DNA of 46,298 nucleotides from a virus. The notes below the pieces were generated by a model that worked only from the letters and a program-made list of their open reading frames with translations, searched no databases and was not told the DNA's origin. The stretch spans positions 1-46,298 of IMG/VR virus record IMGVR_UViG_3300023116_000082; one strand, given 5' to 3'. Below are positions 20,501 to 28,503 of this stretch, one piece after another (position 1 is the stretch's first letter; each line of letters opens with the position of its first letter). Position numbers and translations under genes: made by a program.

Positions 20501-23500
20501 TAATTTTTTCTGATAAAGTATCATATTGAACGTCGTTAATATTTCCAGTCCATGTGGTTCCTTGAATAGGTGGATATCCAGCAGGAACTAATATAATACC
20601 ACTTGCATTACCAGAGTCATCGGTAATAAGATTTCCACCAAAAACTCCTAGAGATGAAGTTGGTATACCAGTAAATGTTGAATCTGGGCAAACCCATCTA
20701 CTAATATCTCTTCCATCAATGAATGGATAGATTCTAGTATTGGGTTTCATTCTGCTCACAACAAATTTAACTGGAATACTTCTTGCAAAGAATTGAACCG
20801 AAGAAGAAACTGAAACACCATCATACGAATTAGTTGATAGTCCTTTACCAGTTTCGTTGTTGTTAGGACTTACATTTGAAGAACTTGATACAAAAGATTC
20901 AATGGTGTTAGATTCTGCCTCATTTGTATTGATAGAAGAAATAGAATTGATTGTGGCAAAAGAATTGCTAACACCAACCCAATTGATTAAGAATGAATTA
21001 TAAATTGAACCGATTGCAGATTTTGGATCTGCACTCTTAACATTATAGATGTTGAATAAATTTGTATTGTTATTTGTGACAAGAGGAATAGTATCAGTGT
21101 CAAACCATTTGTCAACTGTTGGGTGAAGTTGAATATCTCCAACGTACTGCAATACAACAAATGGATTTGGGTTGATATTTGTTGTCGCTGATAAATTTCC
21201 TAGTAGAGAAACTTCCTCATACGGTAAAGTAACAACATTATTTTTATTGACATATCCATCAAAGAATCTTTCATCTTCTCTTGTGTTGGATTCTATCAAT
21301 TTAATATCATCTTCATACACCTGTGGTCTCAAAACAGATTGTTGAGAATCTATAGCACACACATATTCAGATGAAGAAATATCACCCACACCATGCGTTT
21401 CAAAATTGTCAACAATAAATCCACTCTTAAATCTATCAAATCCTAGAGAATCCTTTATTTGCATACTAAGAGCTTGCTGCTCAAGAATGCTGAGAGCAGT
21501 GTAATACTCTAAACGTTCTACACGTTTTTCTAGTTTACCAATATCCCGCATTGTGTATCTACGATTATCAACCGGGATAATTTTTATATCTTGCGATTTA
21601 TCCGTTAGTGCTGGTAGATAAACATAGTATAATGGAATGGAGTCTTCAACTAGATCTGGTTTGGATGGATTTTTAGAAGAATTTCCTTTCTTTATAAAAA
21701 ATTCACCATCTTTATTAACAAACAGTGCGTCAATGCGACTTAAATAACTACTCTCATTAAATTTAAATGTATATTCCAAATTGCTATCATTTGCCGGACT
21801 AACTGAAGGAACACCCTCAGGTCCAGTAAATGAAATGTAATCAGTATTTGTTAACACTGTAGTATCCTGGAATCCACTGGTAACAACTGTACTATCTACT
21901 TTTGGTCTGAAATCAAGTACGTCTCCTAAAGATACCAAACCAGATTCTGTGTTGTATTTTGGAATATTCTCAATAGAAACCCCAGATTCATGTGTATATG
22001 AATCAACCGTACAAAATTCTCCTTGACTATGTTCAAAGTAGTCAAATCCTACTACCAATCTTCCTGTTGGTGTTTGTTCGCCAGGTTTTAAAATTAATCT
22101 TGATACATCATAGTATGAAGGTCTCTGTCCATCATCAAAAACAAAATTATTAGTTACATCTTTTCCAGAAATAAGTTTCCCACTAGAATCAACTTTTGGC
22201 GGTTCTACTAAACTACCTTCATAAACATATCTTAATTTGTATACATCTGAGAATGAGTAAATACCAACCTCTCCGGTATCATAGTCATTTCCTCTCAATG
22301 GAATAACCTTATCATTAGATGATGTGATAATAATTCTCTTATTTTCTACCGAAGTTTTTAATTTTGGTTTTGCTTTAGAAACTTCTAGTGTGGCGGTAAG
22401 TTTAACTTTTGGATAACTAGTCATATTCTCACCAAAATAATTTGATGGGAATGAAAGAGTAAGACTTCCAGCAACTAAACCACTATCTGTATCGCTTGAA
22501 TTTGTAATGTCGATGTATTCATCTCTTATATAAACAATATCACCCTTACTAAAATTAACTACATCACCAATTCCGGGATCTAATACAGTAAGAATATAAT
22601 TTTCTTTACTGAAAGATGCAAATCTTTGTGTTCCATATGGTAAACGTGCAGCAAAAGTTATTGAACCACCCGCAGAAGATCCATCAGAAACAAAATCTCT
22701 CCTGAAGAAATAACTAATTTTTGAATCTGTTATATCTTTTACTAGAGAAGATACTGACTTACTTCCAGTTTTAAAAATTAATGATGCTGAAGGATTATCA
22801 ATTTTTGGTTGAATTTTTATAAGAACCGTTGAACTAACATCCGTTCTTAAAGCAGAATCTAAATACACTCTTGCCTTTTCATTGCCGGTAGAATTAGTGG
22901 CGTAAGATACGATTGCTCTAACAACATCACCATCATCTTGTACATATTGAATGATATCACCTTCTCTCAATACCTGTGCTAGGTTAAATGAAAGTGTATT
23001 TACAGATAGATAATTTAATCCTTGTAACCCACTAAATGTAGAATCGGAAATTTTTATAAAGTTTGAGTATTCAGCAACATCAGACACTACATCAGCAGTG
23101 AAAATATTTTCTCCTTGTGAACCAAGTCCATATTTTGAATAGAAAGATTTAACATCAACTGGTGTATATGTTTTAACGGTTTCTTGGTACAATACTGCCG
23201 TAATGACAGAAGACAGACCATTTGTAACACTAACACTTGGTGGATTTACATAAAGTACATCTCTAACTGAAGGGTCTTGTATAGTAAGAGATTCAATTTG
23301 AACGCCATCTTGGGACAAATTAACAGCAATTTTAGATCTATCATAAGTAATACCATTAATAATTACCTTAGATAATTGATCGTATTGATCACCCTGGTTA
23401 TGAACAATAAAATGAGATATTGTATTATTTTTTGCAATTTGAATTAAATTTCCATCCTCATCAATTACTGTTTCTCCTTCTAAAAATATTCCAGATTGAA

Positions 23501-25730
23501 CTCTAACATGCAATACATTAGTTGACGAATAGTATCCTGATGCAGTTCCCTCAACAACACCAAATGCACCGCTTATAGTACCGGTAACATATTTTCCTGC
23601 TTTAAAACCATTAGTAATATTTTCAGTTAATTTTAATCTTGTAAAAAATATTGGACTAAAATAACCCAACCCAAAAACACTATTGTAAGATTCTTCTGAA
23701 TTTTTTACTCCCTTTGAAAGAATTTTATCACTAATTGGATTAAAACCATCACCAAATTTTCTTAAATTAAAATTACTCGGTTTACATAATCCAATTAAAG
23801 GAGAGATAGTTTCAGTATAATCTACAATACTACCCCAATAATAATTTGATCTGGTTAGTGGTGGGAATATTGGTTGCCCCTGCTCGTCCTCTACAGGAAT
23901 GTTATTAACATCAAAAGCGTCCTCAAAGACCGTGAAGACCCTTCTTCTGCTTTGCGGGTCTCCTAGGTCAGATTCTTTAAATAGAGTGTCTACAATGTCT
24001 CTTCTTCCAGCAATAGTAATCTCTGCGTAGTCTAATTGAGATCCCGGATTTACTTTCCTATTCTTTACCAGTGCTGTTGACAGAACTCTTACTTTTTGAG
24101 CAGATGCTGTTCTTGGTTGTGCAGAACCTTCAACTTGTGTGTATGACTGAATAACATACAAAAAATCTCCTGGGGTAGGTAGAAATGTTGGATCATATGT
24201 TGGTAGAACATCGATACTTCTTTCTACCCATATTGTTTTAATTCCAATATCGCTAGGATCTAAATCATTAACTACCAATCCAGTTTGATCTTCTGCTCCC
24301 TCGATAATCAACTCCCCTCTGTGATTATCTGTATTTCTAAAATTACTCTGCGATCCATTCAGTCCAATACCACCATCATTATAAGTATTGAACATATAAA
24401 TTGTAGGATATGCTTCTAACTCCACACCCTCAGCATTTACAGGAATTGAACCATATACATTGGATACGAAAAATGTACTGGCACCCTTACTTTTAATTAA
24501 TACATTATTTCTATCAACGGTGTCGATAGATTTATCAAGAGTTACATATTTTGTTTCTTTATTTACAATCTCATACCCTTTAACATACGCCTTCCCTTGT
24601 CCAACAGTACCAACAAGTTTTTGCTTAGCATCAGATAGTTCAATACCATTCACTAAACCACTCTCTGTGTTTAGAGAGTATAATCCCGTATTACTATCTG
24701 TTTGATAAAATTCTCTAACATTGAACGGAAATTCCTCGACAACATAATCTCCAGATTCGTCATATGTTCTCCTCGCTAGAGTTTCTTCAAGAACATTATA
24801 TTCTTTCTGTTTAATTTTTTTCTCAACAGTTCCATTTTTGATGGAAATTAACTCAATACTGTTTTTGTCCGGCAATTCATTATAATCATACTTAGTTGCT
24901 TCAAGATTAATTTTCAGTCTATGAGAACCTGGAGCTGAGAAGTTAGAAGATCCTCTAGAATTATCATATAGAGAATTATCTTGCTCTGGTGTTACAATAG
25001 TTTCATTAATATTAAAAGCAATTTTTGCTGATGGTTTGTTATTATAAGCATCAATAACTAAAAGTTGTTTATTGTTTTTTACAAAAAATCCGTTTACAAA
25101 ATAGACACCCTCTTGAATGTCAACACCAAAACCAAATCCTAGTGCAGGACTAAATTTTGTTTCTATAATACCAGTCTCTACATCAGTAATTGTTATGAAA
25201 TTGGGTGCCACCGCACCATCGGTTCCTACTGTGAGGATAGGTGTATTTACACCATTAACAACTTCAAGCAATTCTCCTTGCCTGAAGGTGTTTTCCGTAT
25301 TTGAATCGCCGCTAGTAATGTAGGAAACAAAAAGCGTATCTGAATTTGTTGTGCTTTCTAACTTGACTTCAAGCAACTTTGCTTTAACACCAGAAGTGAT
25401 ACCAACCAGAGTTTCACCAACTAAATCTCTAATATCGTATTTGCGATATACAATTTCTCCACCAACATTAACTGCTACTTCAGATACTGCAGATAACTTG
25501 ACGTAGTTTAATTTATTATTGACACCAACTTCACCAGGAATTACTAATTCCCCTTGTTTAAACTGGTAATTTCCAAATCTCTCTATCTGCTCTTGCAGGA
25601 CACTCTGTAAAGTAGTTAATTCCCTACTTTGTACAGAGTATCCCGGTCTAAAAAGAACACGATAAAAGTCTTTATCCCTATTAAAATCATCATAATAAGG
25701 AGATACATTAAGGTTAGTATTCTGTGCCAT
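17532..25730 (-). CDS. Giant DUF4815-type virion protein, 2732 aa
   Basis: The N-terminus has the characteristic phage signature 'YYDDFNRDKDFYRVLFRPGY', 'SVQSRELTTLQSVLQEQIER', 'G.YQFKQGELVIPG', which I associate with DUF4815 structural proteins of marine T4-like phages. A second conserved block at about residues 1385-1465 (YTMRDIGKLEKRVERLEYYT, SILEQQALSMQIKDSLGFDR, FKSGFIVDNFETHG) contains a short coiled coil and fits the same family. The rest is beta-rich with GSGY modules near residues 1985-2050 (VQNVGSNYDGAVITV, VALSGSGYTSAPSVIVKG). No enzyme motif is seen. It has its own late promoter and heads a coupled set with the 66-, 2918- and 2302-aa proteins. The likely role is in the outer baseplate or its fibre network, placed where T4 has genes 9 and 10. 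The length appears well above that of common family members. Confidence 0.88.
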   Translation of the reverse strand: MAQNTNLNVSPYYDDFNRDKDFYRVLFRPGYSVQSRELTTLQSVLQEQIERFGNYQFKQGELVIPGEVGVNNKLNYVKLSAVSEVAVNVGGEIVYRKYDIRDLVGETLVGITSGVKAKLLEVKLESTTNSDTLFVSYITSGDSNTENTFRQGELLEVVNGVNTPILTVGTDGAVAPNFITITDVETGIIETKFSPALGFGFGVDIQEGVYFVNGFFVKNNKQLLVIDAYNNKPSAKIAFNINETIVTPEQDNSLYDNSRGSSNFSAPGSHRLKINLEATKYDYNELPDKNSIELISIKNGTVEKKIKQKEYNVLEETLARRTYDESGDYVVEEFPFNVREFYQTDSNTGLYSLNTESGLVNGIELSDAKQKLVGTVGQGKAYVKGYEIVNKETKYVTLDKSIDTVDRNNVLIKSKGASTFFVSNVYGSIPVNAEGVELEAYPTIYMFNTYNDGGIGLNGSQSNFRNTDNHRGELIIEGAEDQTGLVVNDLDPSDIGIKTIWVERSIDVLPTYDPTFLPTPGDFLYVIQSYTQVEGSAQPRTASAQKVRVLSTALVKNRKVNPGSQLDYAEITIAGRRDIVDTLFKESDLGDPQSRRRVFTVFEDAFDVNNIPVEDEQGQPIFPPLTRSNYYWGSIVDYTETISPLIGLCKPSNFNLRKFGDGFNPISDKILSKGVKNSEESYNSVFGLGYFSPIFFTRLKLTENITNGFKAGKYVTGTISGAFGVVEGTASGYYSSTNVLHVRVQSGIFLEGETVIDEDGNLIQIAKNNTISHFIVHNQGDQYDQLSKVIINGITYDRSKIAVNLSQDGVQIESLTIQDPSVRDVLYVNPPSVSVTNGLSSVITAVLYQETVKTYTPVDVKSFYSKYGLGSQGENIFTADVVSDVAEYSNFIKISDSTFSGLQGLNYLSVNTLSFNLAQVLREGDIIQYVQDDGDVVRAIVSYATNSTGNEKARVYLDSALRTDVSSTVLIKIQPKIDNPSASLIFKTGSKSVSSLVKDITDSKISYFFRRDFVSDGSSAGGSITFAARLPYGTQRFASFSKENYILTVLDPGIGDVVNFSKGDIVYIRDEYIDITNSSDTDSGLVAGSLTLSFPSNYFGENMTSYPKVKLTATLEVSKAKPKLKTSVENKRIIITSSNDKVIPLRGNDYDTGEVGIYSFSDVYKLRYVYEGSLVEPPKVDSSGKLISGKDVTNNFVFDDGQRPSYYDVSRLILKPGEQTPTGRLVVGFDYFEHSQGEFCTVDSYTHESGVSIENIPKYNTESGLVSLGDVLDFRPKVDSTVVTSGFQDTTVLTNTDYISFTGPEGVPSVSPANDSNLEYTFKFNESSYLSRIDALFVNKDGEFFIKKGNSSKNPSKPDLVEDSIPLYYVYLPALTDKSQDIKIIPVDNRRYTMRDIGKLEKRVERLEYYTALSILEQQALSMQIKDSLGFDRFKSGFIVDNFETHGVGDISSSEYVCAIDSQQSVLRPQVYEDDIKLIESNTREDERFFDGYVNKNNVVTLPYEEVSLLGNLSATTNINPNPFVVLQYVGDIQLHPTVDKWFDTDTIPLVTNNNTNLFNIYNVKSADPKSAIGSIYNSFLINWVGVSNSFATINSISSINTNEAESNTIESFVSSSSNVSPNNNETGKGLSTNSYDGVSVSSSVQFFARSIPVKFVVSRMKPNTRIYPFIDGRDISRWVCPDSTFTGIPTSSLGVFGGNLITDDSGNASGIILVPAGYPPIQGTTWTGNINDVQYDTLSEKINISSGKKTVKFTSSAVNAPKNEVETYSERTYYSTGVKPQNPPSIISTQPSYFKSNEGIQFVESNTDVKLKPNPLAQTFKIENFDGGVFVTGLDLYFNTKSTDIPIKVYLTDVNFGKPGKNIIPGTEKVLLPKTYLKVFTNGNITVEKGDALAGVSSGSSGVIEQILDRNGNEVALIGATNYNLTNEQVYTFILSNNNGIAFVQDEVLSSSSITSYNSTNNTNVQVKIAKDAGKIKKFVVQNVGSNYDGAVITVESPQLPGESQSSAIPYVSNGIIYDVEVALSGSGYTSAPSVIVKGIGDGANGAVITSVLEIDTPAVRMGVSSDDGTNIDSSTPTTFNFEYPVYLQNDSEYAIQVETDSTDYSLWSSKLGEVEKITGIKVSSQPLLGSLYKSQNTDTWVEDLFEDLKFELKRAKFDITKESTLTLVNDELTYKKLRLDPFETNSASNSNATSDLFKANNFIFKVYHRDHGFEDSGKSKVFFRGVDNFSAVSGNAFSTLYYEVDSVGVDTYTVRSISAAGDSARGGGSSVYAASNVKYEKLYADISNLQSPGTKINSKVKTVNVVPVDSNTTTYVSYQTSDFETTFLNQEQYFENQKFVCSRLNEVLNSTGKSLIYKLSLSSEVDYLSPVVDLRNISVKTSSIRVENSTGLEDRYGKRYQELKFWPVFTFVINGISGAPIANNQTLQGKSSGAEGRVVSVSGASVVVRMQNDGLFESGENLIFGDPSNAAYTDDPLVRIDTSDLISEIIPNFEINDGIVVYNSLSDIEYTNIIDGRIILWDRQGKTLTVNVEKKPIGNDYTSPNLPNSEFARASTLAAQSDDIFRVNDNVKFDGSLDGTENYLQVKETSFTSGIDYNSDLEITGTSAISKYITKQATISIPATSLDVRITANSKQESDIRVFYRTLEASNQEVLENIKWRELILDPIGTNFVRKDTISGVFELRNDYQELKYYVNDLAEFTKYQVKVVLRSDDPVFAPKVQDLRVVVSS

Positions 25731-25763
25731 ATTAAATTGTTATGCACTTATGTTTCCTAACCT

Positions 25764-25771
25764 TATTTATA
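25764..25771 (-). promoter_or_regulatory. T4-type late promoter, TATAAATA
   Basis: A perfect T4 late box TATAAATA lies in the 59-base gap between the gp8 stop and the 2732-aa gene, 34 bases before its ATG. No -35 element is seen, as expected for this class. Confidence 0.8.
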
Positions 25772-25789
25772 GTCCCAAATTAAGTTATA

Positions 25790-27835
25790 TCAGAACTCAA
25801 TAACTAGTTTGATATCTTCAATCTGGTCAGCGGCACGGGTAATCAGTCTTCTGTTCTCAACATAGATAATTTCACCAGAATATGGTTGAATTTCTGGATA
25901 TAGATCAGCACCGGTAAGTACAGGATCTAAGGTTGTCCCTGCCTCAGTATTCAGTGCTCCGGAAGTTGAAGCCTGATTTGCGAATGCATTACCGAATCTG
26001 ATGCTTCTTGCTTGTGCGCTGTCATGACCAGCGGAGACAGAACCAACAATATTACCAGCACTTGCAATGTCGTCAAGACCGCCAGCAGCATTGTGGAAGG
26101 AATGAATTTGGCCATTATCACTATGAAGAATGGGATCTTGATAATATCTTAAGATACCACCAGATTCTACATCATTAGAATCAACAGGCAACCACTCAAC
26201 TACAGTTCCTTTAGCAACTACAGTTGCACCATTTGTGGTTGTAAGAGTCTGTGAAATCTCCTCATCGGGAACAAAGTTATTTGGACCCCAATCACCAGCC
26301 CCTACCGTGGCGGCATTAAAGTGAATTGCATAAGTATTACGAATCGTTTCTGTATTTAAATCAATATCAGATCCGTCATACTGTTTTGGATCTCTTAGAA
26401 GACCGATTCTTCTGAAGTCGTTGGTTACAGGGAAGTCTCCAGCACCTTCGTCAAATGTTAGGCGAATGTTGCACATTACGCGCTTAGCATTTAGTTGTTC
26501 TTGGAAAGTTAAATTTTCGCTGCTTCCATATCCACCTTGTGGTGGAACAACAACTTCAATATGTCCTGGGCTATTACCACCAGTATTTGTTGGAACGGCT
26601 GCTGCAGGAGTGGTAAGTCCAGCATCAGTAAATACTCCATACTTATACTTTTCTTCACCGGCACCAGCAGCACTACCAACCTGACTAATGTCAACGCTAG
26701 CATAAGTGTAATCGGTATCAGTTTTACCTGATTCACTAGAAAGTATAACTCTTGCGCTAGTAATTGCTCCACTAGTTACAATAAATTCTACAACTTTATA
26801 CGCATCATCAGATACTTGTCCATCACCATTAACTGGAGTATAGTAAGTACCATCCGTCCAACCAGAACCAGGATCAAGAACAGAAGCAACTTCTGGTCCA
26901 GTAATTGATACTCCAGCAAAATCACGGAGAGGAATAAATCTTTGTGATTGGAATCTTAGAACATCTGTAGTGTTAAGAGTGTAAAGATACTTCCACTTTT
27001 GTCCAGTGAGAGTTGTAAATACACCATCTGCTGTGCAGTATGTTCCTGGTTGTGCTGGTACTGTAGTTGTAGTACCAGTTGTTCTTGGACCATCTGCTAC
27101 TGCATCAGGAATCGTTCCAGTACCAGTAGCAGAATCAAATTTGTTATCAATACAAAGGAATACCTCATATCCACTATTTCTCGTAACCATCTCTAGGTTA
27201 GCAACACCTGCTTCTCCAGTTGAACCTTGAGATAGTCTTGTGAAATTAGGAGTAGAAGCGTAATTTGGACGCCACATATCATATGGGGTAGTTCTACTCG
27301 TGAAATCAGAATTGATTCCATAGTCAAGTCTGTTGACAACCGCAGAAACATAGCTATCATCTGGAGATGTTCCAGTGCTATCGCCCCTAGTTGTATTATA
27401 GATTCTCTTAGCAGCAATAATCTCTCTATAATAATCATACTTCTCGTTTAAGTTATCGAGAGGACGAAGAGGTGCATCTTCAGTTGCTGGTCTAACTTTT
27501 AGAAGTTTAGCAGAACCTGCACCTGGTGAAGTCCAAGTGATATCGTCAGAGAATTCAAGACCATTAGCCACAGCGGGGTCAAGACCTGTTACCACCCATG
27601 CGCCTTCATATACGGAAGAAATTACTGCTGTTAAAGCTACTCCACCCGGATCTAATGTGATTGTTGTTCCTGGGGCAGGAGCAGTTTCGAGTTGTCCATA
27701 AAATTCGACTACAGAACCCCAATCTTTTGATCTTCCTACAAAGAAAAAGTGTTCAGTTCCGACAGCCTCATCAAAGGACTCCAAGAATTGTTTTGCATTA
27801 TATACTCTAAACTTGTCTGTAATAAGTGCGGTCAT
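25790..27835 (-). CDS. 8: Baseplate wedge protein gp8 homologue, 681 aa
   Basis: The ends match T4 gp8. The N-terminus MTALITDKFRVYNAKQFLES followed by 'HFFFVGRSKDWG' corresponds to T4 'IVTSKFRTEKMLNFY...IFITFGRSEPW'. The C-terminus 'GEIIYVENRRLITRAADQIE' then DIKLVIEF corresponds to T4 'GEMIYMENRPPIIMAMDQTEEINILFTF'. The internal 'GQKWKYLYTLNTTDVLRFQS' matches the 'GYVWEYLFEIPPD' strand. In T4, gp8 is a dimer in each wedge. This copy is about twice the T4 length (334 aa), with extra Gly/Thr-rich beta insertions (for example DPGSGWTDGTYYTPVNGDGQ). It sits after gp6 and the giant gp7-position gene, as in T4 order. A TATAAATA late promoter lies 38 bases upstream; AAGAGAAG near the ATG may serve as ribosome-binding site. 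Confidence 0.93.
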   Translation of the reverse strand: MTALITDKFRVYNAKQFLESFDEAVGTEHFFFVGRSKDWGSVVEFYGQLETAPAPGTTITLDPGGVALTAVISSVYEGAWVVTGLDPAVANGLEFSDDITWTSPGAGSAKLLKVRPATEDAPLRPLDNLNEKYDYYREIIAAKRIYNTTRGDSTGTSPDDSYVSAVVNRLDYGINSDFTSRTTPYDMWRPNYASTPNFTRLSQGSTGEAGVANLEMVTRNSGYEVFLCIDNKFDSATGTGTIPDAVADGPRTTGTTTTVPAQPGTYCTADGVFTTLTGQKWKYLYTLNTTDVLRFQSQRFIPLRDFAGVSITGPEVASVLDPGSGWTDGTYYTPVNGDGQVSDDAYKVVEFIVTSGAITSARVILSSESGKTDTDYTYASVDISQVGSAAGAGEEKYKYGVFTDAGLTTPAAAVPTNTGGNSPGHIEVVVPPQGGYGSSENLTFQEQLNAKRVMCNIRLTFDEGAGDFPVTNDFRRIGLLRDPKQYDGSDIDLNTETIRNTYAIHFNAATVGAGDWGPNNFVPDEEISQTLTTTNGATVVAKGTVVEWLPVDSNDVESGGILRYYQDPILHSDNGQIHSFHNAAGGLDDIASAGNIVGSVSAGHDSAQARSIRFGNAFANQASTSGALNTEAGTTLDPVLTGADLYPEIQPYSGEIIYVENRRLITRAADQIEDIKLVIEF

Positions 27836-27872
27836 GGTCTTCTCTTAAAGTAACAGGTCTGTTTTCTTGTTT

Positions 27873-27880
27873 TATTTATA
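27873..27880 (-). promoter_or_regulatory. T4-type late promoter, TATAAATA
   Basis: TATAAATA lies in the 56-base gap between the 203-aa gene and gp8, 38 bases before the gp8 ATG. It matches the T4 late consensus exactly. Confidence 0.8.
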
Positions 27881-27891
27881 ATAGTTTTCCG

Positions 27892-28503
27892 TTAGATGCT
27901 GATAGAACGTAAATAATCACCAGCAGTATGTGTATATGGTCCTGTAGATTCTACATCTCTAGAAACTCCAGTAAAAGTAGTTCCTCCAGATATACCAGTA
28001 TACGTCAATACTTCTTTATTTAGTTGTAGTTTGCCGCTAGATGGAAAATTGCCAAGTGGATTTGGAGTTAATCCTGAAAATTGAACAACTAGTTCTGTGT
28101 CTCCTGCTTGGAAGAAATCAAACGTGGCTCCAGATAAATTGATGGAAGGAATACCAACCGAACTACTTAATTTTTGTGAAGTTTGACTATTTTTAGGTCT
28201 GTCAAAATAAGTCTCTAAAGTAATTAATGGATCTTGATCAAAAATTGACGTTGAAGAAATTCCAACTAAAGGGGGATTTGAATCTCCATTTACATCCGAT
28301 ATCATTTGATATGTTATGGTTCCAGATTCACATAGCGCATTTCTATCATATGCTTCGTGAAAACCAACACTAACGTAAGGAATTGAACCAGTTTTTATTA
28401 GGTTATAATCACTAATACTAGTTGTTTGTACATTTCTTACCTCAATATCTGCCCCACTTATCAGTTGGACTGCTACGGGTGAAGAGAGATTAATTGTTGC
28501 CAT
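27892..28503 (-). CDS. Wedge-cluster structural protein, 203 aa
   Basis: No named family is recognised. The first part (MATINLSSPVAVQLISGADI, 'EVRNVQTTSISDYNLI') is beta-rich. The C-terminal 45 residues (SSGKLQLNKEVLTYTGISGG then TTFTGVSRDVESTGPYTHTA) are one copy of the 'G.l.i..Ei..YTg..g.tftgv.RG...t.H..G..v' module, which also occurs twice in the adjacent 3682-aa protein. This suggests shared ancestry or a shared docking fold. The ATG overlaps the stop of the 3682-aa gene as TAATG, so the two are probably translationally coupled and act together in the baseplate. It is too short and different to be called T4 gp7 or gp9. Confidence 0.8.
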   Translation of the reverse strand: MATINLSSPVAVQLISGADIEVRNVQTTSISDYNLIKTGSIPYVSVGFHEAYDRNALCESGTITYQMISDVNGDSNPPLVGISSTSIFDQDPLITLETYFDRPKNSQTSQKLSSSVGIPSINLSGATFDFFQAGDTELVVQFSGLTPNPLGNFPSSGKLQLNKEVLTYTGISGGTTFTGVSRDVESTGPYTHTAGDYLRSISI

